In this document: one piece after another, positions 35,786 to 44,382 of the stretch
Position numbering within the stretch: position 1 is the stretch's first letter
Layout: each line of letters opens with the position of its first letter
NCBI GenBank assembly: GCA_963828385.1
Contig: CAWHEF010000002.1
Coordinates: 2,232,001-2,296,000, forward strand
DNA from: Bog-756 sp963828385
GTDB lineage: Bacteria > Actinomycetota > Acidimicrobiia > Acidimicrobiales > RAAP-2
Length of the DNA: 64,000 nucleotides
Reading direction: 5' to 3'
Notes under the pieces: model-generated
What the model was told of the DNA's origin: nothing
What the model saw: only the letters and a program-made list of their open reading frames with translations
The model's database searches: none
Position numbers and translations under genes: made by a program

Positions 35786-36450
35786 CGCAGTGCCTCAGGA
35801 TCGCGTTCGCCGGCAAAGGGAGTGGCGGGGTTCGTTGGGCGCTCGGTCTGTGCATACGCTGGGAGTGCAGGAGAGGCCGCTGGCCGAGCCTTCCCTGTCG
35901 CCGGCCCGAGAGGCGGGTCGGCACCGTCCCCCAGCATCTGGCTGTCGGGGTTCCCCGAAATGGCAGCGCCCAAGGCGCCTGATTCTTGACCGCCACGGAT
36001 CAGACGGCCCACTACGAAACCGGCAGACACCGCTGCGGCCAGGAACACTCCTGGTCTGCGGCGAGCGAACCGCTTCACATCGGCCACCATCCCATCGAAG
36101 CCCCCCTCTTGGACTCGGATGGTTATCCGCTCTGCTTGTCTCAGGGCTTGACGGGTGGCATCCGATACGGGTCCGCCGTCTTCGGGTCGCCCCTCACTCA
36201 AGGCTTGGAGGTTGCCCGTCAGCCGGCTTAAAACTTCGCCCAGTTGATCCGTCTGAGCCTTCGCCTGTTCGTGGAGGTGTGACTTGGCGTCTTCGAGCAC
36301 CTTGGAAGCCTGGACTGACGCCTCATTGGTCAAACGGGATGCTTGATCTCGCGCCGTGTGAGCTACTTGTTGAGCCTGATCCGCGGCTTTTGCAGCTACC
36401 TGCTCCGCTTGATCGTTTGCAGCTGAGGGGGTACTCATCTCGTTACTCAT
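35782..36450 (-). CDS. LEA/DUF883-like stress protein with one membrane helix
   Basis: 222 residues. The first 90 are Ala/Gln-rich amphipathic helix (AAKAADQAQQVAHTARDQAS), like late-embryogenesis-abundant or apolipophorin-type proteins; then VKRFARRRPGVFLAAAVSAG with a short hydrophobic helix, the arrangement of ElaB/DUF883. The Pro-rich tail is disordered. Probably envelope-associated. First gene of the three-gene overlap group with holin-X and DUF3618. Confidence 0.75.
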   Translation of the reverse strand: MSNEMSTPSAANDQAEQVAAKAADQAQQVAHTARDQASRLTNEASVQASKVLEDAKSHLHEQAKAQTDQLGEVLSRLTGNLQALSEGRPEDGGPVSDATRQALRQAERITIRVQEGGFDGMVADVKRFARRRPGVFLAAAVSAGFVVGRLIRGGQESGALGAAISGNPDSQMLGDGADPPLGPATGKARPAASPALPAYAQTERPTNPATPFAGERDPEALR

Positions 36451-36604
36451 TGCCGCGCTCTCTTTCCACGCCTCTCGCGCTTCTCTCTACGCTTTGCATC
36501 AACGATGTCCATCCACCGTGGCGCTCCTGCGCGGGTCCGGCCCTGGTCGGGCCGAACCAGCATCAAGGGGATACCAACAAAACCTGCAGCGGGATCAGCC
36601 ATCC

Positions 36605-36787
36605 TCACCTTTGGGTGCGCGGATCCTGCGCGCTGTCACCGCCCGAAATGGTTTTCCAGGAGCCGTTCTCGCATTCTGGGCAAGGCGGAAGGTGTTTCGT
36701 TGAGCCAACGGAGAGCTCGTACCCGCAGTTGACGCACGAGTACGTACCTGCCGAAACGTCGCTTCCGGCCGGAACTGGATCTGCCAC
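36605..36787 (-). CDS. Small zinc-ribbon protein
   Basis: 60 residues. SCVNCGYELSVGS and PPCPECENGSWKTI give two CxxC knuckles of a rubredoxin-like zinc ribbon. The GTG start at 36787 is supported by GAGGAGG 6-7 nt upstream. Similar short ribbons occur in actinobacterial stress loci. Partner unknown. Confidence 0.8.
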   Translation of the reverse strand: MADPVPAGSDVSAGTYSCVNCGYELSVGSTKHLPPCPECENGSWKTISGGDSAQDPRTQR

Positions 36788-36994
36788 GGGATTCCTCCTC
36801 TTTCTTGCGGACGTTGGAATACTTCGAGCTGCCGCCGCGTCAGCGGGCGACCGCCACAGCTAACACTCCATACCGTTCTGCCGCCCATGTCCCGAGTTCC
36901 CAGCGAGGCGATTCACCGACTAGTTGTGAGGGATCGTCCGGCCGACGAGGATCCGCCTCCTTGGTTCTCCACTTCGGCATTCGGAATCGGCTTG

Positions 36995-37711
36995 TCAGCG
37001 ATTTCGACGAGGCTCGTCTCCTTCAACCTCGATCTCTTCCTTTCGAACTTCCTCGCTCACCTGCTCTTCGCCGGTAACAGTGTCCTTGGCCAGTCGAACC
37101 CGCTCTTTGGGAACCACCTCTTTTTGGACCACCGGACGTTCCTCACTGAGCACCACCTCGTGCTCTCCTTCGGAGATGTCGACCCCACTGGTCGCCGCGT
37201 CACGATTGCTGTCAGTAATCGGCTCCCGCTCAACACGCACTTCCTCGTGAGACACGGGGACGGTGGTCTGGACATTCTCGGTAACCACGTACTTCCTCAG
37301 TCGAGCACGGCCCGTCTCCTGTTTGGCGGTGCCGACCCTTACCTGCTCCTCGGAGCGAGTCATGGCGTCGTCAGGCTCCTGACCGGTGGTGTCCCGGTCG
37401 TAATAGCGGTACAGCGTCTGTTCTTCCTCTGGCTCCAAGTAGCCATCCGTGTCGTCTTCGACCTGGGGAGCGTCCTTTACCTTGCCCTTGTCGTAAGGGA
37501 TGACCAACTGATCCCCATCGAGTTGCGCCCCTCGAATCGGCACGAACGACGAGCGGCTCCTGAACATGCCCGTATTCACGGCTAACCACTCCGGCTGGCC
37601 GGTGTCCTCGTCAACATAGATCTGGGAGACCTTGCCGATCTTGTCCCGAGCCTGGTCGACCACGGCGTGGCCAATCCACTCGAAATAGTCTTGGGGGCTG
37701 GTGCTGGTCAT
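36995..37711 (-). CDS. PRC-barrel and DUF2382 stress protein
   Basis: 238 residues. N-terminal PRC-barrel (about 8-80: VVDQARDKIGKVSQIYVDED, WLAVNTG) and C-terminal DUF2382 (about 130-230: LRKYVVTENVQTTVPVSHEE, EVVLSEERPVVQKEVVPKER), the common two-domain actinobacterial protein linked to desiccation and oxidative stress. Very acidic. Start ATG at 37711 with GAGGAAG upstream. Standing alone on its transcript, same direction as the holin-X group. Confidence 0.88.
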   Translation of the reverse strand: MTSTSPQDYFEWIGHAVVDQARDKIGKVSQIYVDEDTGQPEWLAVNTGMFRSRSSFVPIRGAQLDGDQLVIPYDKGKVKDAPQVEDDTDGYLEPEEEQTLYRYYDRDTTGQEPDDAMTRSEEQVRVGTAKQETGRARLRKYVVTENVQTTVPVSHEEVRVEREPITDSNRDAATSGVDISEGEHEVVLSEERPVVQKEVVPKERVRLAKDTVTGEEQVSEEVRKEEIEVEGDEPRRNR

Positions 37712-37783
37712 AGCTTCCTCTTTCTAAATTTTGGTTCGGACCAGACGCTTCTCGGCAAGACTGGGGGGCGGCGCCGACAGGGA

Positions 37784-37957
37784 CTAAGCCGCTTCGTTGG
37801 GAAGCAACGGCGACCTGAGCAGGGGAGCGAGCGCGGCTAACGCCTCGGCCAGGTCTTTGACCTCACCGGCGGCAACCGCATCATCGGCTTGCTTCACGAT
37901 TTCGGCGAGCAGCGCCATCGCACTCCGAGCCACTAGATCCTCGCTGCTCTCGCCCAC
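37784..37957 (-). CDS. Small acidic helical hypothetical protein
   Basis: 57 residues, VGESSEDLVARSAMALLAEI at the start and ending LLPNEAA. An AGGAGG 4 nt before the GTG at 37957, an uninterrupted frame, and Ala/Glu-rich helical composition support it. It is too short for a family call. It sits between the PRC-barrel gene and the divergent LuxR regulator. Confidence 0.5.
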   Translation of the reverse strand: MGESSEDLVARSAMALLAEIVKQADDAVAAGEVKDLAEALAALAPLLRSPLLPNEAA

Positions 37958-38138
37958 CCAACCTCCTCGGACTCAGCTTTACGCTTCCGCCGTCGACCTA
38001 CAATCCCCCGATCGGGTGAAAGTAAGCAGTCACGGCTTGAGCGCAACTCACTGAGGCAAGAGAGCACGCGTCATGGCCGGTCCTCGAAGGCGTACTAGTA
38101 CCTGTGACTGTCGCGATCACACATTGGGCACAGACCCG

Positions 38139-38789
38139 ATGAGCCCGAATCCAGATCCGCTGCCGGTGCTGGTCGCAGGACTGCATCCCCAACTCGTCGC
38201 CGCGCTGCAAGTGAAGCTTTTGCCCCATCCCCACCGAGTCGAGATCCGGGCGGTGTGCTCGCTCCACCATGCTGTGCACAGCGGTGCCCACTGCGGAGCA
38301 GTGGTCGTTGTCGGAACAGGAGCTGCGCGCATCGACGAGGAGCCTGATCTTGTCGGTCTGCTTCGTTCCAGTTCGCCAGTGCCAGTCGTCATCCTCAGCG
38401 AAGTCGACGACGACGCCTCCCTTTTGGCCGCCCTGGACCGCGGAGCAGCGGGCTACCTCCTGTCCGAGATCACCGGCGAAGAACTGGTCGCCGCCCTACA
38501 CCGAGTCTCCGACGGGGAAATCGTGGTCGATGGCGCCATGGGAGGCCGAATCATTTCCCGCCTCGCCAAGGGCACTTGGCCCGTGCGGTCGCCTCTCGAC
38601 CGCACGGGCCTGCGCCCCCGGGAGAGCCAGGTCCTCGAATCTCTTCTCGAGGGACGAACCAACCGAGAGATCGCTCGTAACCTCAACCTGGGCGAAGAGA
38701 CTGTAAAGACTCATCTGCGGAGCATTTACCGCAAACTCGGCGCCCGGGACCGCTCGCAAGCCATCTCCATCATGCTCCGACGCAGATAG
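38139..38789 (+). CDS. LuxR-family regulator with degenerate receiver domain
   Basis: 216 residues. The N-terminal 120 have the fold pattern of a response-regulator receiver, but the acidic pair is replaced (VLVAGLHPQ), the phospho-acceptor Asp is replaced by Gly (AVVVVGTGAAR) and the Lys of GYLLK by Ser (GYLLSE). So it cannot be phosphorylated in the usual way. The C-terminal LuxR HTH is intact: LRPRESQVLESLLEGRTNRE, LNLGEETVKTHLRSIYRKLG. ATG at 38139. Stands 400 bp before the sigma-fusion gene, same strand. Confidence 0.83.
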   Translation: MSPNPDPLPVLVAGLHPQLVAALQVKLLPHPHRVEIRAVCSLHHAVHSGAHCGAVVVVGTGAARIDEEPDLVGLLRSSSPVPVVILSEVDDDASLLAALDRGAAGYLLSEITGEELVAALHRVSDGEIVVDGAMGGRIISRLAKGTWPVRSPLDRTGLRPRESQVLESLLEGRTNREIARNLNLGEETVKTHLRSIYRKLGARDRSQAISIMLRRR

Positions 38790-38818
38790 CCATGGCCCAG
38801 CGGCGCCAACCCTCCTGA

Positions 38819-38835
38819 CGAGGGCGCCCTCGTTT
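38819..38835 (+). terminator. Candidate terminator after LuxR gene
   Basis: Palindrome CGAGGGCGCCCTCG followed by TTT, 30 bp after the LuxR stop. Confidence 0.4.
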
Positions 38836-39197
38836 CGGCCGACACCGACCGGAGACCCTTGCCGGGTGCCGTCGACCGTGACGACGAGAGAAATCGCGTC
38901 GGCCAATCGCATAACTCTTGTGAGATCCGTCGGCGATCGTCGAACACGGAAGTGACGAGCCTCTCAGGATGAGCAATGATGATTGCTGACCTCGACGCCG
39001 GAACCGGCGGGGACTCGGTGAGCTCAAGGGCGCACCCGGTTGCTGGCATACCGCCATCCCTCGCCGCCGCTCCGGCTTGATCGGGCCTACGTGGCGGACG
39101 TTGGCGGGTCAACTGTTACCAAACTTGGCCGCACACAGTCGCAACCCTTATCCTGCGAAGTGCCCTCGTGGTCGCGCATCCCTGGGAGGCGACTCAA
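38836..39197. other. Intergenic region upstream of sigma-fusion gene
   Basis: About 360 bp with no convincing gene. A frame on the minus strand through it looks like a shadow. It must contain the promoter of the sigma-fusion gene; no ECF consensus can be assigned by eye. Confidence 0.45.
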
Positions 39198-40424
39198 GTG
39201 CTAGGCCGTAAGCCAGCCCTCGTTGATCCTGACGACATCGTTGCTCTCGCCCCACTTATCCGCCATGTCCTTCGGGGCCGCCTCGGCGACAACGAACAGA
39301 TAGACGACCTCCTGCAAGCCTGTCTGACCAGGCTCCTCGAGCGGCGAAGCGTGCTGTCCTCCGACACCCTGGCTGGCTACGCCGTCGTCCTCGCCCGCAA
39401 CGCCGCTATTACCAAGGCTCGAGAGCTCGACCGGCACCGACGCCACCTTCCCCGCCTTCTCGAGCTCCGCAGCCCCGCAGATCCGGGGGACGACGCCGTT
39501 CGCGCCGAGGAGGCTGCCGCCCTGCACCAAGCCCTCAACAAGCTGTCCCGCCAAGACCGAGCGGCCCTCGTCGCCCATGACCTCCACCAAGTCGACATGG
39601 CCACATTGGCAGAGCAGTCCGCCTCTACGGCCGCCGGCCTGGCCAGCCGCCTGCACAGAACCCGCGGCCGGCTTCGAGTCGACTATGTCCTCGCCCTTCA
39701 GCGCACCACACTGCCCACCCCTCGATGTCACCCCGTTCTCGTCGCCCTCACTACCGCCGATCGCCGGCGCCAGCGCGCCCTCAACGCTGGCAACCATCTC
39801 CTCGAGTGCGCTACCTGCGCCACCCTCAGCACCCCGCTCGTCGAACGTCGACGCGGTGCGCTAATCCTCCTCCCGATCTCCGTCGCCGCCGATCGCCTCC
39901 ACCTCGCCGGGCGCTGGATCCGCAATCATCCGGCCCATTGCGCCATCACCGCCACCACCACGACGGCCGCCGCCGTTGTAGCGGTGACTGCTCTCGGAGG
40001 CCAGCCCGCCGCCCACCACGCACCAATCGTCATGATCGGTGGAGGACAAGTGGCGCCCACCCGGGCTACGGGTAAGCTTGCTCCTCCCGGATCCGTGGGA
40101 ATGGTCCTCTTCGCCGAGACTGGGGTTGCCCTCGACCCGTCGGCGCAGGCGGTGATCGCATCAGCAGCCCAACAAATCCGTCAAGATCACGACGCTGCGG
40201 TCACGGCAGTCGGCTACACCGACACCAACGGGAACGTCTCAGCCAACATGGAGCTCTCGCTGCAACGCGCCCAGGCGGTGGTTATGGGGCTCCGACAGCG
40301 CCTTGTCGGCGTCAACGTGAAGTTTCACACAGACGGGGAAGGACAGTCCCAGCCCATTGCATCGAACCAGACTGCCCAAGGGCAGCAACTGAACCGCCGA
40401 GTGCTGATTCGGGCTCAAGGGTAG
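39198..40424 (+). CDS. ECF sigma factor fused to anti-sigma-type zinc motif, membrane helix and OmpA-like domain
   Basis: 408 residues. Residues 10-85 are sigma region 2 (IDDLLQACLTRLLERRS, LAGYAVVLARNAAI); 105-162 region 4 (LNKLSRQDRAAL, then LHRTRGRLR). Then NHLLECATC (H200-x3-C204-x2-C207), the zinc signature of anti-sigma domains; one hydrophobic helix (about 249-267, ITATTTTAAAVVAVTALGG); and from 298 an OmpA-C peptidoglycan-binding domain (MVLFAETGVALDPSAQAVI, TAVGYTDTNG, LSLQRAQAV, GEGQSQPI, LNRRVLI). GTG at 39198 has GGGAGG 8 nt upstream; 39168 is an alternative. A sigma factor tethered to the membrane and able to touch the cell wall is inferred. Confidence 0.82.
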   Translation: MLGRKPALVDPDDIVALAPLIRHVLRGRLGDNEQIDDLLQACLTRLLERRSVLSSDTLAGYAVVLARNAAITKARELDRHRRHLPRLLELRSPADPGDDAVRAEEAAALHQALNKLSRQDRAALVAHDLHQVDMATLAEQSASTAAGLASRLHRTRGRLRVDYVLALQRTTLPTPRCHPVLVALTTADRRRQRALNAGNHLLECATCATLSTPLVERRRGALILLPISVAADRLHLAGRWIRNHPAHCAITATTTTAAAVVAVTALGGQPAAHHAPIVMIGGGQVAPTRATGKLAPPGSVGMVLFAETGVALDPSAQAVIASAAQQIRQDHDAAVTAVGYTDTNGNVSANMELSLQRAQAVVMGLRQRLVGVNVKFHTDGEGQSQPIASNQTAQGQQLNRRVLIRAQG

Positions 40425-40582
40425 AAAAGCCACTGTTGCCTCATCGGTCCCGCGTCCCTTCTCACGTTTCCGACGCCTCAAGGGTAGTAGTGGTTGTGGA
40501 TGCGGTAGGGCCGAGGAGGCGCGCGATTGGCTTCGATCTGATGCGACCGTTTGCGACCTCGCGGACGGGTATACCTGTTGCC

Positions 40583-40774
40583 ATGCCAGACTTCGATGAC
40601 ATCCAAAAGGAAGCGAAAGACCACGGCAAGCTCGTCGATGAGGGAGTTGCTGAGGTCCAAAAGGACGCGGACAAGACGGACGGTGGTATAGATCACAGCC
40701 TCACCGACGAAGCCGCCCAAGGCATCGACAAAGAGGTTGGCGATGCGCCGGGAAGCGGCCAGCCTGGTCGGTAG
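40583..40774 (+). CDS. MT0933-like antitoxin family small protein
   Basis: 63 residues, very hydrophilic: MPDFDDIQKEAKDHGKLVDE and GGIDHSLTDEAAQGIDKEVG match the pattern of the Rv0909/MT0933 family (antitoxin of a proposed toxin-antitoxin pair). No toxin gene is adjacent, so a stand-alone stress role is as likely. ATG at 40583 right after a plausible TATACCTG region. Last gene before the tRNA remnant. Confidence 0.65.
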   Translation: MPDFDDIQKEAKDHGKLVDEGVAEVQKDADKTDGGIDHSLTDEAAQGIDKEVGDAPGSGQPGR

Positions 40775-40874
40775 GTTTGGTGAAGGGGGGCCTCCTCGTT
40801 CTGCTCGTTGGTTCGCTCGACGGTCGCTCCCTCCAAGGTCGCGCCGGATTGACAATGGGAGTATTCCGCCCAAT

Positions 40875-40907
40875 CAGTCACGAGGTCCGTTGGTTCGTCC
40901 CATCGCC
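40875..40907 (+). other. Degenerate copy of tRNA-Ala 3' half (att-like remnant)
   Basis: CAGTCA-C-GAGGTCCGT-T-GGTTCG-TCCCATCGCC aligns with 31975-32009 of the tRNA-Ala with two mismatches and a 2-nt gap. It covers the anticodon-stem 3' strand, T-arm and acceptor 3' strand, the piece that site-specific integration at a tRNA usually leaves at the far end of an island. No 5' half is present and it cannot be a tRNA gene. Confidence 0.75.
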
Positions 40908-41061
40908 CCTATGCTGGCCCCGATGCTCGCAACGCCCCAGGTCAGGGCATTGATTCATTCTCCGCTGCGTCGGATGAGGAATGGATCGCGTCCCGCCCGA
41001 CCGGTCGAGTATCGACCTTCGAGCCGGGCACATTCGAGTCTTGGGCCCGCTTGAGTGGATC

Positions 41062-43254
41062 TCAGTGACGTCCTTGCGTGGATGTGTCGCGACCTCCGGA
41101 GACCCGCTGCGGTTCGGACGCATTATGTGGTGGCGGCGCGGACGCACGGGTAGGCCACCAGAATGGTCGGTGGCCTAATGTCGAGAGGCTCGGAACCATC
41201 ATAGGGGCGACCCCAAAGGCGGCGATGATGATGCCCACCGCCACACCGAACCCGAGTTCGACGAGGTTGGCCAAACCGGTCAGCATCAGCGATGCGAACG
41301 TCAGCGCCAGGATGATCCCGGCAGCGGCAACCGTCGGCGAGTCGTTGATCACGGCGATCCGAGCCGCGTCGCGGAACGAGTTTCCTTTGAGAAACTCCTC
41401 GCGTAGACGGGATGAGATCAGGATGTTGTAGTCGGTGCCGACCGCGACAACAAAGAGGTACAGCACGATCGGGATCGTGAAGTCGATGCCCGCGTAGCCG
41501 GTGCCGTGCAGGAAGACGAGGACCTCAGCGCCGAGGGTGGCGGCGAAGGTCAGGCCGACGCAGACCAGGAGCACTAGGGGGGCCAGCAAAGCCTGTAGAA
41601 GCAGACCGAGGATCACCGCGATAATCGCCGCTGCCACGGGGAACACGAGACGGGTGTCGGCATGGAGCTGGTCACGCACGTCAACGGTCGTCGACGTCTG
41701 GCCGCCCACGTACACGCTGTCGCCCGGTACCGATCCGTGGGCAGCGTCACGAATGGGACCCTTGACGTCGTCCAATGCGGCGTTGGAGTACGGGTCATCC
41801 TTCAGCACGACGCTGACGTAGGCCGCACGTGTGTCTTGGCTGATCTGGGATGGAGCGACTGAAGAGACGCCAGATGCCTTGGTCAGGTTCGCGTTCAGCG
41901 TCGAAAGTGATGTCGGGGTCAACGGCGTGTTCCCGACGACGTAGACCTGGGTGGGGCTCAGCGCTCCAGGAGGGAACGAGGCTGCGAGGAGGTTGTACGC
42001 CTGTTGCGAAGGGGTGCTCGAAGGCAATTCACTCAAGCTGTTGTAGGTGGCCTTGTACCCGGTGGAGACGATGGCGAGAATGATGAGCGGAATTCCCACC
42101 GCGGCGGCGACAACGAGAGGACGGCGAGCTACCAGCCTGCCTTGGGCGGCGAAGGGATCGCGTCGACCGGCGTGGCCGATACCCATTGGCCAAAACAGTC
42201 TGCTTCCTAGCAGGACGAAGAGGGCTGGGATCAACGTGAGCGCCGTGGCCAGCATGACCGCGACAGCCACGATGAGCCCAGGGGCGAGCGTGTTGAGCGA
42301 TCCCAACTTCGCAAGCAGGAGCGCTGCGAACGCCCCCATCACCGTGAGAGCAGAGGATGCGATTACCTTCCCAACAGCCTGGCCTGTGAACACGAGTGCC
42401 TCGCCGTGGTCCAATCCGTCACGTAGTCGTTGCCGGTACCGGAACAGAAGGAAGACGATGTAGTCCGTGCCAATCCCGAACAGGACGACGACCAGCAACG
42501 ACTGCAAAATGGAACTGACCTCGAAGTTGAACCCCTTTGCCAAGTCGGCCGTAAGGCCCGTTACTACCTTGAAGACGATCCCGATCACGATGATCGGAAG
42601 AATGGAGACGATCGGGCTGCGAAAGATGAGACCCAGGAGAACCACGATGGCGATCACCGTCGCAATCGAGATGATCTTGTCGGCGTTGTTGTAGGCAGCG
42701 GTGGTGTCGACCTGTATGGCGGCGTTGCCAGTCAGCCCTCCGCTTAGCCCACTTCCTTTCAGATAGGCATTGGTCTTGTCCCGAACCGTGACCACTGCCG
42801 CGTTGACCGTTCCGTCACCGGGTTGTCCCTGGAATGCCACCTGTACGGCGTACGCCTTTTGATCGACGGACAGGGATTTAGGGGAGGACTGTGCGGAAGA
42901 GACACCGGCGATCTTGTCTGATTGGAGCGATGTCGCCAGCCCCGCTGCCTTGGATTGGTCGGCACTGGTCAGCTGAGCGCCGTCCGCCCGCGTGACGACG
43001 ACAATGCCGGTTGCCCCCGAGGAGGCGGGGAAATACTGATTGCCGACGTTTTGCGCCTTAACAGACTCGAAGCTGCTAGGGAGGAACTTCTGGTTGTTGC
43101 CGGTCGTGTACGACGACAGGCTCGGAGAGAAGACGATCACGACAACAGCGCAAGCGATCCATAGGGCGATGACTCGCCAAGGATGGGCAATGACCATTCT
43201 CGACCAGGCTCTGAACACCAAGACTCCCTTCGTCACGACTGAATGTATGGCCAT
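41062..43254 (-). CDS. MMPL/RND family transporter
   Basis: 730-residue membrane protein with the RND twofold plan: helix 1 (about 26-46), a large periplasmic-type loop (47-190), helices 2-6 (including FGIGTDYIVFLLFRYRQRL with the proton-relay Asp), helix 7, a second loop, and helices 8-12 (AVGTDYNILISSRLREEFLK). MMPL proteins export lipids or siderophores. The second GTDY motif shows both relay sites intact. ATG at 43254, alternative at 43197. Runs toward the tRNA remnant. Confidence 0.9.
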   Translation of the reverse strand: MAIHSVVTKGVLVFRAWSRMVIAHPWRVIALWIACAVVVIVFSPSLSSYTTGNNQKFLPSSFESVKAQNVGNQYFPASSGATGIVVVTRADGAQLTSADQSKAAGLATSLQSDKIAGVSSAQSSPKSLSVDQKAYAVQVAFQGQPGDGTVNAAVVTVRDKTNAYLKGSGLSGGLTGNAAIQVDTTAAYNNADKIISIATVIAIVVLLGLIFRSPIVSILPIIVIGIVFKVVTGLTADLAKGFNFEVSSILQSLLVVVLFGIGTDYIVFLLFRYRQRLRDGLDHGEALVFTGQAVGKVIASSALTVMGAFAALLLAKLGSLNTLAPGLIVAVAVMLATALTLIPALFVLLGSRLFWPMGIGHAGRRDPFAAQGRLVARRPLVVAAAVGIPLIILAIVSTGYKATYNSLSELPSSTPSQQAYNLLAASFPPGALSPTQVYVVGNTPLTPTSLSTLNANLTKASGVSSVAPSQISQDTRAAYVSVVLKDDPYSNAALDDVKGPIRDAAHGSVPGDSVYVGGQTSTTVDVRDQLHADTRLVFPVAAAIIAVILGLLLQALLAPLVLLVCVGLTFAATLGAEVLVFLHGTGYAGIDFTIPIVLYLFVVAVGTDYNILISSRLREEFLKGNSFRDAARIAVINDSPTVAAAGIILALTFASLMLTGLANLVELGFGVAVGIIIAAFGVAPMMVPSLSTLGHRPFWWPTRASAPPPHNASEPQRVSGGRDTSTQGRH

Positions 43255-43531
43255 CGGCCAGCCGACGGGGTGATGGCGGTCGAAACAATGGGCCCTGCCG
43301 GCGGTGGCACTGATCCTGGTGACTAAAACACGCCTCCGATCTCCTGAGGGATCTCCAAGCCTTCACTGATTGCGATCATTCGTCCCTCTATGAGGATCTG
43401 GCGCACCGTATGCTGAGTACTTGACGTGGCAGGCGCCGCGCACTCCCATCAGCCCGCTTCGGGCTGCGACGTCTTGCGTCTACAGCTGGCCAGCGTCCCC
43501 CATGGCACGTCGAGAGCGGCCGGTGGTCCGC
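43255..43531. other. Intergenic region
   Basis: 277 bp between MMPL and a same-strand methyltransferase; contains the hairpin below and must hold the MMPL promoter. No gene is seen. Confidence 0.45.
43450..43466 (-). terminator. Candidate hairpin after methyltransferase gene
   Basis: CAGCCCG-CTT-CGGGCTG, a 7-bp GC-rich stem 66 bp beyond the methyltransferase stop on the minus strand. No U tract. Confidence 0.4.
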
Positions 43532-44305
43532 TCAACGGCGGACACCGACGAGATGGAACAGCCGGCTCATGAGGCGATAGGGGTCCCGGCGGCTCGCTTC
43601 GAGCTCGACCGCAAGCACCACAGACTCGGGTTCACTCAGGGGTCGGTCAGAAGCCCACCCGTCGGTGAATAGACGAACTCCGTACCACGCGACCCGCTCG
43701 ACATCGAAGTCAGCCAGCATCTGGGTGAGGTCGCCGACGGAGTCTCCCCGGGTGTCGAGTCCCAGTCCGTTGATCTGACGGTCGCTATCGAACGCCTCCA
43801 ACGCCCCCGTCCAATTGCCTTCGAGCGCAGGCCGCACGGCCAAAACATCGGCACTTTTGGCGACCAGGGAGATGATCCCATCAGACCGGGCGAGGGCTGA
43901 CAGCGCCGCCACGAAGGGCCGGGGCTGATCGACGTACATGATCACGCCATGGCACAGGACACCGGCGAAACAGGCCCGGCCGAAGAGGTCGGGCGCCTCT
44001 TGAGCGCTTGCCTGGAACAGATGGACCCGATCAACTACTTCTGGCGCCTCGCGTGCAAGAAGCCCCGTTGCGCGTTCGAGCATCGAGGTCGAGGGGTCCA
44101 CGATGGTCACGTCGTATCCGACGCGTGCCAAGGGCAATGACTGGTGACCTCCGCCACCTCCGACATCGACCAAACGGGCGGGTGGTGGCGGCAGATGTGC
44201 TCTGAGATGGCGATCGATTACGTAGGTCCGGACGCGTCCGCGGAGCGAGCCGTAGTGCCCGTCTACGAATGGGCCGGCCAGCTGAGCCCACGGGTCCTCG
44301 TTCAC
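43532..44305 (-). CDS. SAM-dependent methyltransferase
   Basis: 257-residue class I methyltransferase (SmtA/CmoM-like). Motif I LVDVGGGGGHQSLPLA, motif II VTIVDPSTSMLERA, post-I QASAQEAPDLF, and CHGVIMYVDQP, typical of CmoM/UbiG relatives. GTG at 44305 with GATGAGG upstream. Divergent from the next methyltransferase, 77 bp apart. Substrate unknown; tRNA or small molecule. Confidence 0.82.
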   Translation of the reverse strand: MNEDPWAQLAGPFVDGHYGSLRGRVRTYVIDRHLRAHLPPPPARLVDVGGGGGHQSLPLARVGYDVTIVDPSTSMLERATGLLAREAPEVVDRVHLFQASAQEAPDLFGRACFAGVLCHGVIMYVDQPRPFVAALSALARSDGIISLVAKSADVLAVRPALEGNWTGALEAFDSDRQINGLGLDTRGDSVGDLTQMLADFDVERVAWYGVRLFTDGWASDRPLSEPESVVLAVELEASRRDPYRLMSRLFHLVGVRR

Positions 44306-44382
44306 GACCTCATCCTGCCGCGACGGGACCTTCTCGGACCTACGCCCATGGCCTGGCATCCTGGTTTGGAGGAGTGATTCCC

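Noticed and set aside
40583..40774. Complete toxin-antitoxin pair
   Set aside because: Only the antitoxin-like member is present; neither neighbour resembles its toxin.
40875..40907. Second functional tRNA-Ala
   Set aside because: Only the 3' half is present, with a 2-nt gap and two mismatches; no 5' acceptor strand or D-arm.
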